A DNA stretch of 17,467 bases from Triparma columacea. Its lineage: Eukaryota > Sar > Bolidophyceae > Parmales > Triparmaceae. The notes beneath the pieces are model-generated. The model was not told the DNA's origin. It ran no database searches and was given only the letters and a program-made list of their open reading frames with translations. How positions within the stretch are numbered: the stretch's first letter is position 1; every line of letters starts with the position of its first letter. Positions 1 to 9,100 of the stretch are shown in pieces. Made by a program: the position numbers and the translations under genes. The stretch lies in NCBI GenBank assembly GCA_030267965.1, contig BRYA01000323.1, positions 25,709-43,175 of the forward strand, given 5' to 3'.

Positions 1-715
1 CTTCCCCCCCCTTTGTCAAATCGTTCCTCCCCTGTTGATCAAAAGCGCTCTCCTCCCCATCCTCAGGTTCCTTCGCCCTCCAAACAGGCAAATAACAAGG
101 CCTGTCCCACCTGTCCCTAAACGGGTTAGGGATCTCAAACCCATACCTAACCAATTCAACCTCCTCCTCACTAAGTCCGCTCTTCCCTCCGCATACACCA
201 AGTCTCCCCCTGGTGTATTTCCTGGCCGCGTTACCTAGCCCGGTATCATCACCTGTCATATTGCCGGTCTCGTAACCGGTGTAAACGAGGGCGAACTTTA
301 CGCCTACTTCACGACCCTTACACCAGACCTCGTACCTGTCACCCTTGACTGTGAACTCTGAATCTACGAGGAGGGTTCTTTGGAGACTTAAAGAACGGGA
401 GAGGGACGCACGGAGGGAGGGGGAGGTGGGGAAGTGGGAGGTGAAGGGGAGGAGGGGAGAATTGGAGACGAGAGTTGGGGGAGGGAGTGATGGGGGGTGG
501 GAGAGAATGTAGGAGGTGATTTTTGACCACTTTGATTGAGATACTCCTGCTTCTACATGGGTGATAGGTGGGCCTTGATTGGGTATACTATCGTTACATT
601 CATTGTGCCCTTCATTGTGTGCATGTGTATGTGTGTGTTGGAGGATACAATTGAACATATTAGCCGTAGAAGTCTTTCCTGATCCTGGTGGACCGCTGAT
701 AAGGATTAGAGCCAT
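1..715 (-). CDS. KTI12: KTI12-like P-loop ATPase (Elongator/tRNA wobble-uridine factor), C-terminus beyond window
   Basis: An uninterrupted minus-strand frame runs from the ATG at 715-713 to the window edge, giving 238 codons with no stop, so the gene is truncated at its 3' end. Residues 8-15 (GPPGSGKT) form a Walker A motif right at the N-terminus, as in KTI12. Residues 116-131 (LLVDSEFTVKGDRYEVWC) match the KTI12 'VILDSLNYIKGYRYELYC' block, and residues 193-208 (FEIPNPFRDRWDRPCY) match the diagnostic 'FExPNxxNRWDxPLF' block. Known family role: ATP-dependent, tRNA-binding partner of Elongator needed for wobble-uridine modification. Between the P-loop and the central block lies a low-complexity stretch (His/Thr-rich near residues 26-33, Pro/Ser-rich near 72-100), unusual for the family. 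The related kinase PSTK is the main alternative, but it lacks the NRWD block. Seen: motifs and open frame. Inferred: function. Confidence 0.85.
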   Translation of the reverse strand, partial: MALILISGPPGSGKTSTANMFNCILQHTHTHAHNEGHNECNDSIPNQGPPITHVEAGVSQSKWSKITSYILSHPPSLPPPTLVSNSPLLPFTSHFPTSPSLRASLSRSLSLQRTLLVDSEFTVKGDRYEVWCKGREVGVKFALVYTGYETGNMTGDDTGLGNAARKYTRGRLGVCGGKSGLSEEEVELVRYGFEIPNPFRDRWDRPCYLPVWRAKEPEDGEESAFDQQGRNDLTKGGE

Positions 716-1278
716 AGCAAGATTACAACTTCAGTTGCTTACGACAAAGTGAGCTGTGTATGGGGTTAGTAAGCTGATATGTGAGACGAATACGAGGGGT
801 ATAATCCAGTTATGTATCATTATGATGATTATTTCCTAAGGGAAACATAATGAAGCATCGACGAGGTTCAAGTTTTGCCATTCAAACCACGTATTTTCAC
901 TTTTTAAACGATGCAAATACAACTATGACAACATTATAAGTGCAATTGAAAGATAACGAATGAAATTATTCAGAAATTGGAAAAATATCGCACCCTAAAT
1001 GGCCTCCAGGAAATCACCAACCAAATCCACCTGTAAATAATCAGAGATTTGGAAAAACTTATTTGGACAAGAGGGAGCGACAGGGCGACGACATAGGGGA
1101 GGGGGATGATTCGTGAATTAATCTGCAGTTTTTTGATTTACAAGGTAAACAAAATGTATTTAGTGCATCGATGTGCCATGTCCATTGAGGCGCCATGTTG
1201 GTTTTGAGGTTCGGCCTTTTCTTCTTTCGCTTTGTTAGTCTCAGTTTCCTCACAGTGGTGCCAAGGTCATGGGTTTTT
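716..1278. other. Intergenic spacer with zinc-finger relic at its right end
   Basis: About 560 bases lie between the KTI12-like start and the zinc-finger stop; both genes are on the minus strand. No convincing coding frame, splice pattern or RNA gene is visible. The stretch 716-1060 is more AT-rich than its surroundings and should hold the KTI12-like promoter. A loose direct repeat (TCAGAAATTGGAAAAA near 969-984 and a similar string near 1041-1057) is present. From about 1184 to 1264 the sequence is a degenerate zinc-finger unit, listed separately. Confidence 0.6.
1184..1278 (-). pseudogene. Decayed fifth C2H2 finger downstream of the stop codon
   Basis: After the TGA at 1281-1279 the minus strand still resembles a finger unit. 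It holds a TGGCACCACTGT block (W-H-H-C), then AAAGCGAA, then a CCTCAA...CAT.GCGCC block that aligns with the CTCAAG...CATCGCGCA of intact fingers. A one-base length difference around 1270-1283 puts the stop in frame and throws the relic out of register. The second cysteine is lost and spacing is altered. It is best read as a former array member now in the 3' UTR. Confidence 0.65.
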
Positions 1279-2088
1279 TCATTTGTGGATGTTTGCGCGA
1301 TGCTGCTTGAGATTACCTTTCTGCTTCGTTTTGAAGTCACAGTCCTTACAGAGGTGCCAGGTCACGTTTTCATTGTGGATAGCTGCGCGATGCAACTTGA
1401 GGTGGCTTTTTAGCTTCGCTTTATAGTCGCAGTCCGAACACTTGTGCCAGGTCACGTTTTTATTGTGGATACTTGCGCGATGCGTCTTGAGATTACCTTT
1501 CTGCTTCGTTTTGAAGTCACAGTCCTTACAGAGGTGCCAGGTCACGTTTTTGTTGTGGATGAATGCGCGATGCTGCTTGAGGTGGCCTTTTTGCTTCGCT
1601 TTGTAGTCGCAGTCCTTACAGAGGTGCCAGGTACCATTCCAAGAGTCAATGTTCTCGTCATTATCGTCAACGTATTCATCGTCATTATCGTCAACGTATT
1701 CATCGTCGTTATCGTCAACGTATTCATCGTCATTATCATCGACGTAATCATCGTAGTATTCAATCGTCATTCCTCTCTTTCGCTTCTTGCTCTTGCTGTT
1801 GGTCTTCCCTTCAGCAACAACTTCCACATTCTCATCTTCATCACATGGTTGGCAAACAAGCAAATCATGGCGTACCACGTCATCCTCTTGAACGATATCT
1901 TCTCTACTCATTCCTTCGACCCCACCTGCTGTCGATGTACTCTTGTTCCCTCCTTGAAACTCAGCAAGGATACCATGGTCCGCAGATGGAAATTCTTCCA
2001 CCTTGAATTCATCTATTGAGGAGGTATTAGGCGCAAATTTGTCGATATGCGACCTCAAATCACCAGAAGACACCGGCTCATACGACAT
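1279..2088 (-). CDS. C2H2 zinc-finger protein, four tandem fingers with acidic repeat linker
   Basis: A single-exon 269-aa protein from ATG 2088-2086 to TGA 1281-1279. Residues 1-95 are acidic and probably disordered. A basic run KSKKRKRG near residues 98-106 looks like a nuclear localisation signal, followed by four copies of an acidic octapeptide (DDNDDEYV-like). The C-terminal half has four fingers of pattern C-x2-C-x12-H-x4-H, each beginning WHxCxxCD and ending HRAxIH, joined by NKNVT/NENVT linkers. The fingers alternate in type: DYKAK...(H) and DFKTK...(N). Likely a nuclear nucleic-acid-binding protein; the target is not predictable. It is divergent from the secreted-protein gene at 2364, with 275 bp between starts. 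The last finger ends one residue before the stop, and a decayed fifth finger follows. Finger calls are from visible Cys/His spacing. Confidence 0.85.
   Translation of the reverse strand: MSYEPVSSGDLRSHIDKFAPNTSSIDEFKVEEFPSADHGILAEFQGGNKSTSTAGGVEGMSREDIVQEDDVVRHDLLVCQPCDEDENVEVVAEGKTNSKSKKRKRGMTIEYYDDYVDDNDDEYVDDNDDEYVDDNDDEYVDDNDENIDSWNGTWHLCKDCDYKAKQKGHLKQHRAFIHNKNVTWHLCKDCDFKTKQKGNLKTHRASIHNKNVTWHKCSDCDYKAKLKSHLKLHRAAIHNENVTWHLCKDCDFKTKQKGNLKQHRANIHK
1291..1626 (-). repeat. 90-bp tandem repeat encoding zinc fingers, organised as 180-bp dimers
   Basis: The string GTGCCAGGTCACG (plus strand) recurs at 1354, 1444 and 1534, and GTGCCAGGT again at 1624, an exact 90-bp period. Copies 180 bp apart (1321-1380 and 1501-1560) are almost identical, while copies 90 bp apart differ more. 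This shows a two-finger unit was duplicated. Confidence 0.9.
1654..1752 (-). repeat. 24-bp tandem repeat encoding acidic octapeptides
   Basis: A plus-strand unit of the form CATTATCGTCAACGTATTCATCGT occurs about four times in succession (start near 1658; units near 1682, 1706 and 1730 show single-base differences). On the coding strand each unit encodes DDNDDEYV-type residues between the basic run and the first finger. Confidence 0.85.
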
Positions 2089-2363
2089 GAACTCTTGTAT
2101 TTATCGAATTTGGCCAGTAAATAGATTGCAAAGGTTCCTTTCAATCCCACAAAATTCGAACCAAATCTGGGCACACTTCCGAAACACTCTCTCTTTCAGT
2201 CAACGAGAAAATCGAACAAAGTTTCCAGTACCTAACCAAAGGGCAACCCAATATCTCCCCTCCTGAAACCTACACGCCCCTAAACAAACACTCCTCCTCC
2301 TCCGCACACCCTCCCTTCCATTCTACCACCCCCTACCTGCTCTTCCCTTGCCAAACTCTTCCA
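2089..2363. promoter_or_regulatory. Shared divergent promoter region (zinc finger / secreted protein)
   Basis: The start codons of the minus zinc-finger gene and the plus secreted-protein gene are separated by 275 bp with no coding signal, so both promoters must lie here or overlap the 5' ends. The half near 2364 is C-rich (long CTCCTCC and CCC runs). No core promoter element can be assigned with confidence. Confidence 0.4.
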
Positions 2364-2936
2364 ATGTCCAACCTCTCTCCCCACCCCCCGCTCCTCCCCC
2401 TTCTAATCCTCCTCCTCACCGCCATCCCTTCCCTCTCCCAAGAGCCCGTCGGCTTTATGAAAGACGGCGAGTTCTACCACCGTCCCGTCCCCCTTTCCAA
2501 GCCCGCCTTAAACCAATACAAGAAGCCTTCCCCCTTAGCCGTTGAATGCATAAAGTCAATAGAGGCTATAACCAAGGCGTCAGAGGACCCAGACAACCAG
2601 GACGGCGGTCGGCAGTGCATAGGTTGCGAGCCTGTCCAGTTCATCTGCCCTGCCGGCCAGCAGGGTAGCCCCAACTGCCAGGACATGATTGACGAGCTGT
2701 ACCTTACCTGCGGAGGGGCGGGGATGGAGGACGACGGTGTAACGCTACCGGATGGGTACTACTTCGACCCGCAGAGGTCGATCACGGGAACCTGGAACAT
2801 GGAGCTTAAGGAGCAGCTGAGGATTGCAATCGGGAGGTGCGCATGCTCGGGGGCAGAGGGGAGGGGGAGGGTTGGGGCTGTTGCTGTTTTGGGTGCAATT
2901 GCTGTCACGATAGCGGCGGCGGCGGGGATTGCTTGA
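2364..2936 (+). CDS. Secreted 8-cysteine protein with signal peptide and GPI-like tail
   Basis: A single-exon 190-aa protein. Residues 1-25 form a clear signal peptide (Leu-rich core, probable cleavage after SLS, before QEPVG). The mature part has eight cysteines (62, 85, 88, 95, 105, 116, 159, 161), enough for four disulfides, with a CIGC pair and a TLPDGYYFDPQ segment at 127-137. The C-terminus is a small-residue segment (SGAEGRG) followed by a hydrophobic Ala/Val/Ile tail (170-190) with nothing after it, the layout of a GPI-anchor signal or a single C-terminal membrane helix. It resembles hypothetical secreted proteins of microalgae that I recall only vaguely, and no function is claimed. 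Transcription is divergent from the zinc-finger gene and converges on the ferlin gene. A G20 run plus two Ns begins 10 nt after the stop. Confidence 0.75.
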   Translation: MSNLSPHPPLLPLLILLLTAIPSLSQEPVGFMKDGEFYHRPVPLSKPALNQYKKPSPLAVECIKSIEAITKASEDPDNQDGGRQCIGCEPVQFICPAGQQGSPNCQDMIDELYLTCGGAGMEDDGVTLPDGYYFDPQRSITGTWNMELKEQLRIAIGRCACSGAEGRGRVGAVAVLGAIAVTIAAAAGIA

Positions 2937-2946
2937 AACGTGTGAA

Positions 2947-2968
2947 GGGGGGGGGGGGGGGGGGGGNN
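2947..2968. repeat. G20 homopolymer followed by two ambiguous bases
   Basis: Twenty consecutive G (2947-2966) run into NN (2967-2968), the only undetermined bases in the window. The true length of the run is therefore uncertain. It sits in the short gap between two convergent genes. Confidence 0.95.
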
Positions 2969-3073
2969 TTTTGAGGCACTATCCACGGAATTAAAACAAG
3001 CTCGAGTCGAAGACGTAATTCTCTTTAGCGATTTCTTTCTTTTATCAACCCCCCTCTCTCTCCCTAGTGCTAT

Positions 3074-3105
3074 CCCCCCCCCCCCTCCCCCCCTTCTCCC
3101 CCCCC
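3074..3105. repeat. C-rich tract directly abutting the ferlin stop codon
   Basis: On the plus strand this is runs of C broken by single T residues. On the ferlin sense strand it is a G-rich tract beginning at the base after the TGA (3108-3106). With the G20 run at 2947 it forms a long potential G/C inverted pairing across the convergent gap. Confidence 0.8.
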
Positions 3106-6100
3106 TCACTTGGCAATGGTGATAAAGATGTTGAGGAATGGCGCAATGAAGTACCCCACCAGCGCCAAAAAAATACAGCAACAAACGCACGCGATCTTCG
3201 CACATATCGCAGGCCCAAAGATCTGCGATCCCATGCTGAACGGGTTAAGCGTGAACTTGAGTCTCCCGGTAGGTCCCGGAAGGTAAGGGTCAGAGTTCGG
3301 CTCCTTCCTCCCGAAGCCTACGGGGTTGGTGTCGGCGAGGGTCTTGGGTACGATGCTTATGCTTATCGCTACCTCGCCGCATTCCTCGTCCTCCCCCGTG
3401 GTGAAGTCCTTCCTCATGAGCGTGATCCACGAGCTGTCTGGAGGGTCGTCCCCGAGACCGCAGAACTCCTTCATGCCTCCGATGAGCTGCTTGAGCTCGT
3501 CCTTATCGGCCTGCTCTGACTTTTCCTTGCGCTTTTTGGCTATTTCCTTGTTTTTCTTGTGCTCCTCGTTCTTTGCCTTCTTCCTCTCCTTGGAGCTCAT
3601 GGCCTTGGATGCAGATCTAGCTCTCTCCTTTAACGCCTTGAGACCACTCTTCTTCTTCACCAAAGGGGCTGGCTTGTCATCTGAACGTTCTTGGGAGCGG
3701 TCCACGAGTTCAATCCCTTCTCCTTCCTCTCCGTCGGGTGGTCCATCAACGCTATCCCTACCCATATCCATACCCATTCCCATTTCAATGTCTCCTCCCC
3801 CCTCTTCCACCGTGCTCAATCTCAACGCTTCCTCTCTCTTGGCCTCCTCCATCTCCTTCCTTGCCTTCTCCTGCATCTTCTTGAACTTGATGCTCTCAAT
3901 CTCCTTGGCGTAGTCCCTCTCCTTGAACACGTCCACGCTCTGACCTTTCTTGTAGGCCCTCTTAAATGCCGTACCTAGGTTGACAAAGCTCTCCGCGATG
4001 CAGTCGGAGTACTTGAAGATATCCTTGTCCCACGCCTGGATGTGAAAGTACGGGAACTTCATGGCCTTTGTGTTGTGCCCGAGCTCCACGTCGAACTTCA
4101 TCCTCCAGTTGAAGCTGAAACGAGCGAATTGAAGAATTGGGGAGGAGCGGATCGATAACCAAACATGTTAGCAGTAAGAAACAACACACTTCAAACCATT
4201 TCCGCGAGCGGTACTTCAACAACCCTTTCCCTTTGTCGCCGTCTCACCTTCCCTTCCCGTTCCTCGCCCTCCAGTGGATGTCTGTACTCTGCTTGTCGCA
4301 CCCTTCTACCCAGGCAGTGAAGTAAAGGTCGTTCATGTCCTCCATTACGTCCATGCTGACCATCTCACGGGCCCTCCATACGACAACCCTGACCTCGAAC
4401 ATCTGCGATGGGGGCAAAGCAATGTCGTCCATCGGGTACATCTCTGCGACGGCGTTGGGCATGATGTCAACGTAGCACTCCAGCATGCCCTGGGGAGAGT
4501 GGCTCGTGGGAACGTAGAGGCTTCTCCTCTCAAGCGGCTTGGTGGCCCAGCGCATCTTGCCCTCCTCGTCCACCTGGTTCTCTTTCCCCAGGTTCTTCCA
4601 CCTGTCGTCGAACCACCTGTCCTCCAAGTCGATGACGGTCTTCCCGATAAGGTCGTCACCGAACCCGAAAGCGTCGTAGTCCATGCACTCAATCTCCAGC
4701 AGACTGGCACCCGGTAGTTCCGTGTGCAGCTCCACGCATTTGTAAAAGTCCACATCCGTCGCGTCTGAGATATAATTCTTCCTGTCGTTGAACTTGTCGT
4801 CCCCTACGTTAACCTTGAGGTAAGGGTCGCTCTTTCCAGGCCTCCCAAACATGCCGATGTCCATGGGCGTGAAGCTGAGCCCGCGGAGAACATAAAGTCT
4901 CACAGTGTACATGGCGGGCTTCAGGAGCTGCTTGATGTCTATGCCCCCGTGGTTCTTGCCACCGGCCAGCTCAAGCTCCTTCTCTTCTCTGACGACTCTG
5001 ATGAGGCCCTTTAAAACGCCCACTTGGATCCTGCTATCCTTTTGTCCCCTGAAGAGTGCAAAGGACTCAAAGGGGGTTGTTACAAGCTTCTCCTCAAGCT
5101 CCGACGGCAACTTCTCCCTCCCTATCATGTACCTTGCTGTGTTATCCTCTTCCTCCTCCATCGACTCCAAGATCTTCTTTAGCTCTTCATCGCTCTTCCC
5201 AATGAGAGACCCGAACCCCCCCCCTTCAACTTTTTCTTTCTCCTCACTGTAGTCTGCTAACGTGACACCACTTTCACCACTTTTGCCCCCCCCATTTGCG
5301 CTGGGGTGCTTCACGTGTTTCAGAGCTCCGAAAACTCCAGCCCCAGTGTCCTCCTCGCTCAGTTTGACCTCGATCGCGCTCCTCATCTCGGGGGGGAGGA
5401 GAGGAGACACCGGGGATAGAGAGTCGTTCAAGTCCACCTGAACCTGTTCCTCCATAGCTGCTTGCTCTTCGTCTCCATTTCCTTTTTTCTTAGCCCCCTT
5501 TGCCGGCATTCCATCGCTCTTCTTCTTCTTGAGGACCACCGCACCAGCCTTTGCGCGGGTATCGTTCTGCTGCCCAGACTTGAAGGGGTCGATGTAAGAG
5601 TCAGACCAGGGGAGCTTGGTGCTGAGGTCAACCTTGGTGACTCCACAAATGGGCTTAAACATACCAGCGAGCCTGGTGTGGGTGGGGGGGGGGTTAGGAA
5701 ACAGGTAGCCGGAGCATTTAGTATGCGCATTTCGTAGCCGATATTTCATAACGGGCATGAGTGGTCACTTCGCTCCCCGTCCCCCCCCCCCCCTCCCTCG
5801 CTCATCCTCGCCCCCCATCGCTCACCTGTAATCGAATAACCTCACGGTCATTGGGGGCGCAAATATAGCGTCAATTGGTAGTTTGCATGGCAGGATGATC
5901 CTCTCCAAAAAATTAGGGTTGCTCCCGCTTGGTCTCTTGCTGTTGTCCGTCGCCTGCTTTTTCGCCCCGTCTGGGCTGTCGATGCTGAACTCCACTTTGG
6001 GGAATTGCATGGGCAACATCTTGTAGGAGGAGAGGTCCCTGCACCCGATCACGACGACCTCGACGAATGCGTCCATGAGCTCGGGGACGATGTCAGGGAT

Positions 6101-9100
6101 TGGTGGCATTATCATCTCGGGGGCTCGCTTCTTTATGAGCTGAAAGCAGCAGAGGATCTCGCCGTCCGAGTCACCCTCTTTCTCCTTCATGAGGCTGTAC
6201 CAATGGGGATTCTTGAGGATATCCTTATCGTCGGCTTCCGTGACGTTCTGGGATGAGCGGAGAGATGAGCAACCGACAACCAAGTCGCGGAAAGGGAGTT
6301 CGTTTGTGGGTTAGAATTGCCGCACGGGGAGGGAGGTAACGAAGAAAGTTCAATAGCACAGGGATCGGACGAGGGCTTTCAACTAGTTCTCACCTCCTCT
6401 GTCAAGAGCGCGTTGAAGCAACCGCAGTAATCGTCAGGGTCAAGACCTGGGTCCCAGTCAAAAAGCTGGAAATTGACCTGTGGGAAGAATTGAGGGTCTG
6501 GAAGCTGCGTATCGAAGCAGACGGTCTTGTACCAGAGGGGATCGCAAGTCTTCTTCTTGACGAAGCTGGGGACCTTATGATCGGCCTTCCCGTTCTTGAT
6601 CGTCTGCGCGTTCTTGCCGTTGTAGTTCATGCCGTTGAAGTTGATCTTGATGTACGGGTCCAGGAGTCCGTTGGCGTCTGATGCCGGGAGGTTCCTGGCC
6701 TGGAAGATGTGGCAGCGGAGCTGATATGGGGTCTTGGCGGTGCTGTTGTTCAAGCTGTCCTCCCAGATCTGCAGCGTCCTGTCGGCGAGCTCGGCCTTTC
6801 CGCAAGCGAGCCTCATGAGAACGCTCCCGGGGAACTGGTCGTCGTTGAGTAGGTCGAGGGCCTTGTCCTCCCCAAAGGTCACCCACTGGGTCTCGTTGGT
6901 GAAATTTCCCTTCATGATATCTTCGAACTTGAACCTCTTGAACGCGACTGGGACAGTTGAGGTGTCCTTCCCCTTGCAGATGCTCACGATAATGTCGGGA
7001 ACTTGATCAGGGTCCTTGGGGTAAATGAACGGCTCGGTCTCGATGAGCTCATACCACTCGCAGACCCCATTGGTATTCTCAACCCTGGAGCTGTAGATCT
7101 CGTTGCGCCCACACTGGATCTTAACTTGCATCTTGCGCGTGTGTAGGGCGCGCATGAACTTGGGAATTTCGGTTCCTGAAATCACCATGGCCCTTATCTT
7201 GTACGTTTCCTGAGGTGGCTGCTCGCTTTGCTTGATTCGCCTGGGGAGCTTTAGGCGGAAGGCCTCATCGAGGCGTTCCGAGCCGTCGCTCTTCGGAGGG
7301 GCTTTCTCCTCGATCCTCTGGCTGATGAGGACCCTGCCGCGGTAGTGGGGGGCGTTTTCGGGGTACTTGTTGTAGTGGGCTTTCCAGTCCTTATCCCTGC
7401 TAAACCTGCTGAAGGCCTTGCCTATCTCGTAGCCATTGATCTGAGCGCCGTAGAGATTTCTCCAGTGAGGGGGAGTGCTCTTGTCAGAGTCGCCGTTCAA
7501 AACGTTGAAGCGGTCCGTGCACGTAGACACTAGGTAGTTCCCGGTCCTGTCGTGGTCCCAGACGGTGTATCTGATAATGTCCGACATGATGGGGATAGTG
7601 ACAGGAACCCACAGCTCCGAGTTCCACTCAGGATTAAGCTGTGAGCGATCGCCCTTAATGGACTTAGTCTTCGTCCGCTGCCTGGCAGTGCCCAGTTCCG
7701 CTTGGAAGAAGGCATCGATCCCGCCCGTAGAGAAGGCGTTGGCGTTGTCCATCACAGGGAGGTACTCCGCCCTGTGGACGGTGGTGACGAGGTATACATT
7801 CTCTCTCTTGATTGAGGGGGGAATGGCCGCCTTGATGCCCTCCTTCTGCGGGAGGCGAGAGAGAAGTGACAAAGGGTTAGATTAGATAGAGCACAAGAAC
7901 AAGAAAGGGCGCAGACTAGAGCACCGCGGATGATACACTTCTCCTCGTTTATACATTTCGCTCACCTCTTCCCTCTCCTTCTCTAGCTTCTTGTCGCTCT
8001 CCTCGTCATGGACGACGAGCTTATCGCCAGGTCCAATGATGGAAATGCTCAGCTTGAGATATCCTTGAATCCCACTGTCCCCGACGCTCGTGTCGTCAAT
8101 GAGTCCAACCCACTCGCGGTAGAACTCGTGGCCCTTCCTGTAGTAGATCCTGGAGGCGTCAACGACAAAGGCTCCAATCATGTCGTTCCTGCTGCCGAGG
8201 TCGGCGTCCATGACATTGACGCGAATTTGCCCCGCGTCAAAGGTCTCCTTGTCCATGTTGCGAAAGTTCATGATGAAACGCTCATCGAACACGCACGAGA
8301 GGCAAGATTCCATAACCTTTGTGTTTTGCTTCTGTCCGAAGGCTTCGACGTAAACAACAGGGTCGGACTGGAAGAAGCGACAAGCGACAGGCAAAGCGAG
8401 TGGTGAGGGAAGGTTACGATAGAAGGTAAGACGTTGATCCCCAACCCTCAATCCCTTTCCTCCCTCCTCACCTGACCGTTGAGGTCTTCCGCCTTAAGAT
8501 CTCTGCACTCTATGATGTGCACCTGAATCTGATAGTCTCCTGACTTAATTTCAATGTTCCCCAATTCCTCCCTGAGCTTCTTCTCCCTCTCTTCCTTCTC
8601 TTCATTCTCCTTCGCGATCTCCTCGTCAGTCTTTGGGGTTGCCTCGGCGTGCTCCAGTTCAGCCGCCTCCTCGTCGCTAGACTCGTCAAGTCCCATGGCG
8701 CCTGCCAGCATGCCCCCGAAAGTACTTTGTTTTCTGTGGTTGACCTTGACGTTAGGGTTGTACTTCCAGTGGAGTATGACCTCAACCTCGCCCCTCTTGG
8801 TGGCGTCGCTCTTCCCCGCCTTGTTCATCAGCCGCTTCCACTGCTTGAGCGGTTTCTTGTTCTGTAGCTGTACGAGCGGCACGACTATCTTCCCCATAAA
8901 GTCCGTCTTGATACCACCCATGTCGACGTCCTCGATCTTAATAGTTATGGAGTCCTCGTGGTTGTCAGTCTCGAACACGAACTTCTCCAGCCACACAGGG
9001 TTGAGGTTCTTCTCGATGGTTTCTGACTTCTTTGTCTCCTTCCCCACGGTGACGACCGCCCTGGGGTCGGACGAGCCCTTCCCGATCATGGCCCTGTCCA

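Noticed and set aside
1220..1260. A GTGAGG donor-like site after the zinc-finger stop that might rescue the fifth finger by splicing
   Set aside because: The in-frame TGA comes before the donor, so splicing there cannot extend the protein.
1059..1340. Minus-strand 93-codon frame overlapping the zinc-finger stop
   Set aside because: It is the shifted frame over the decayed fifth finger and continues into non-repetitive sequence without domain content; better explained as a relic than a gene.
1444..2019. Plus-strand 191-codon open frame
   Set aside because: It is the antisense shadow of the zinc-finger repeats; its periodic hydrophobic peptide arises from the 90-bp and 24-bp repeats and has no independent coding signal.
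2097..2106. TATA-like string (ATAAATAC on the minus strand) upstream of the zinc-finger ATG
   Set aside because: It lies only about 10-15 bases from the start codon, too close to act as a TATA box for this start without a very short leader; AT-rich by chance is as likely.
3326..3913. Plus-strand 195-codon open frame
   Set aside because: Antisense of the charged ferlin insertion; the Ser/Leu/Phe composition is the expected complement of Lys/Glu codons.
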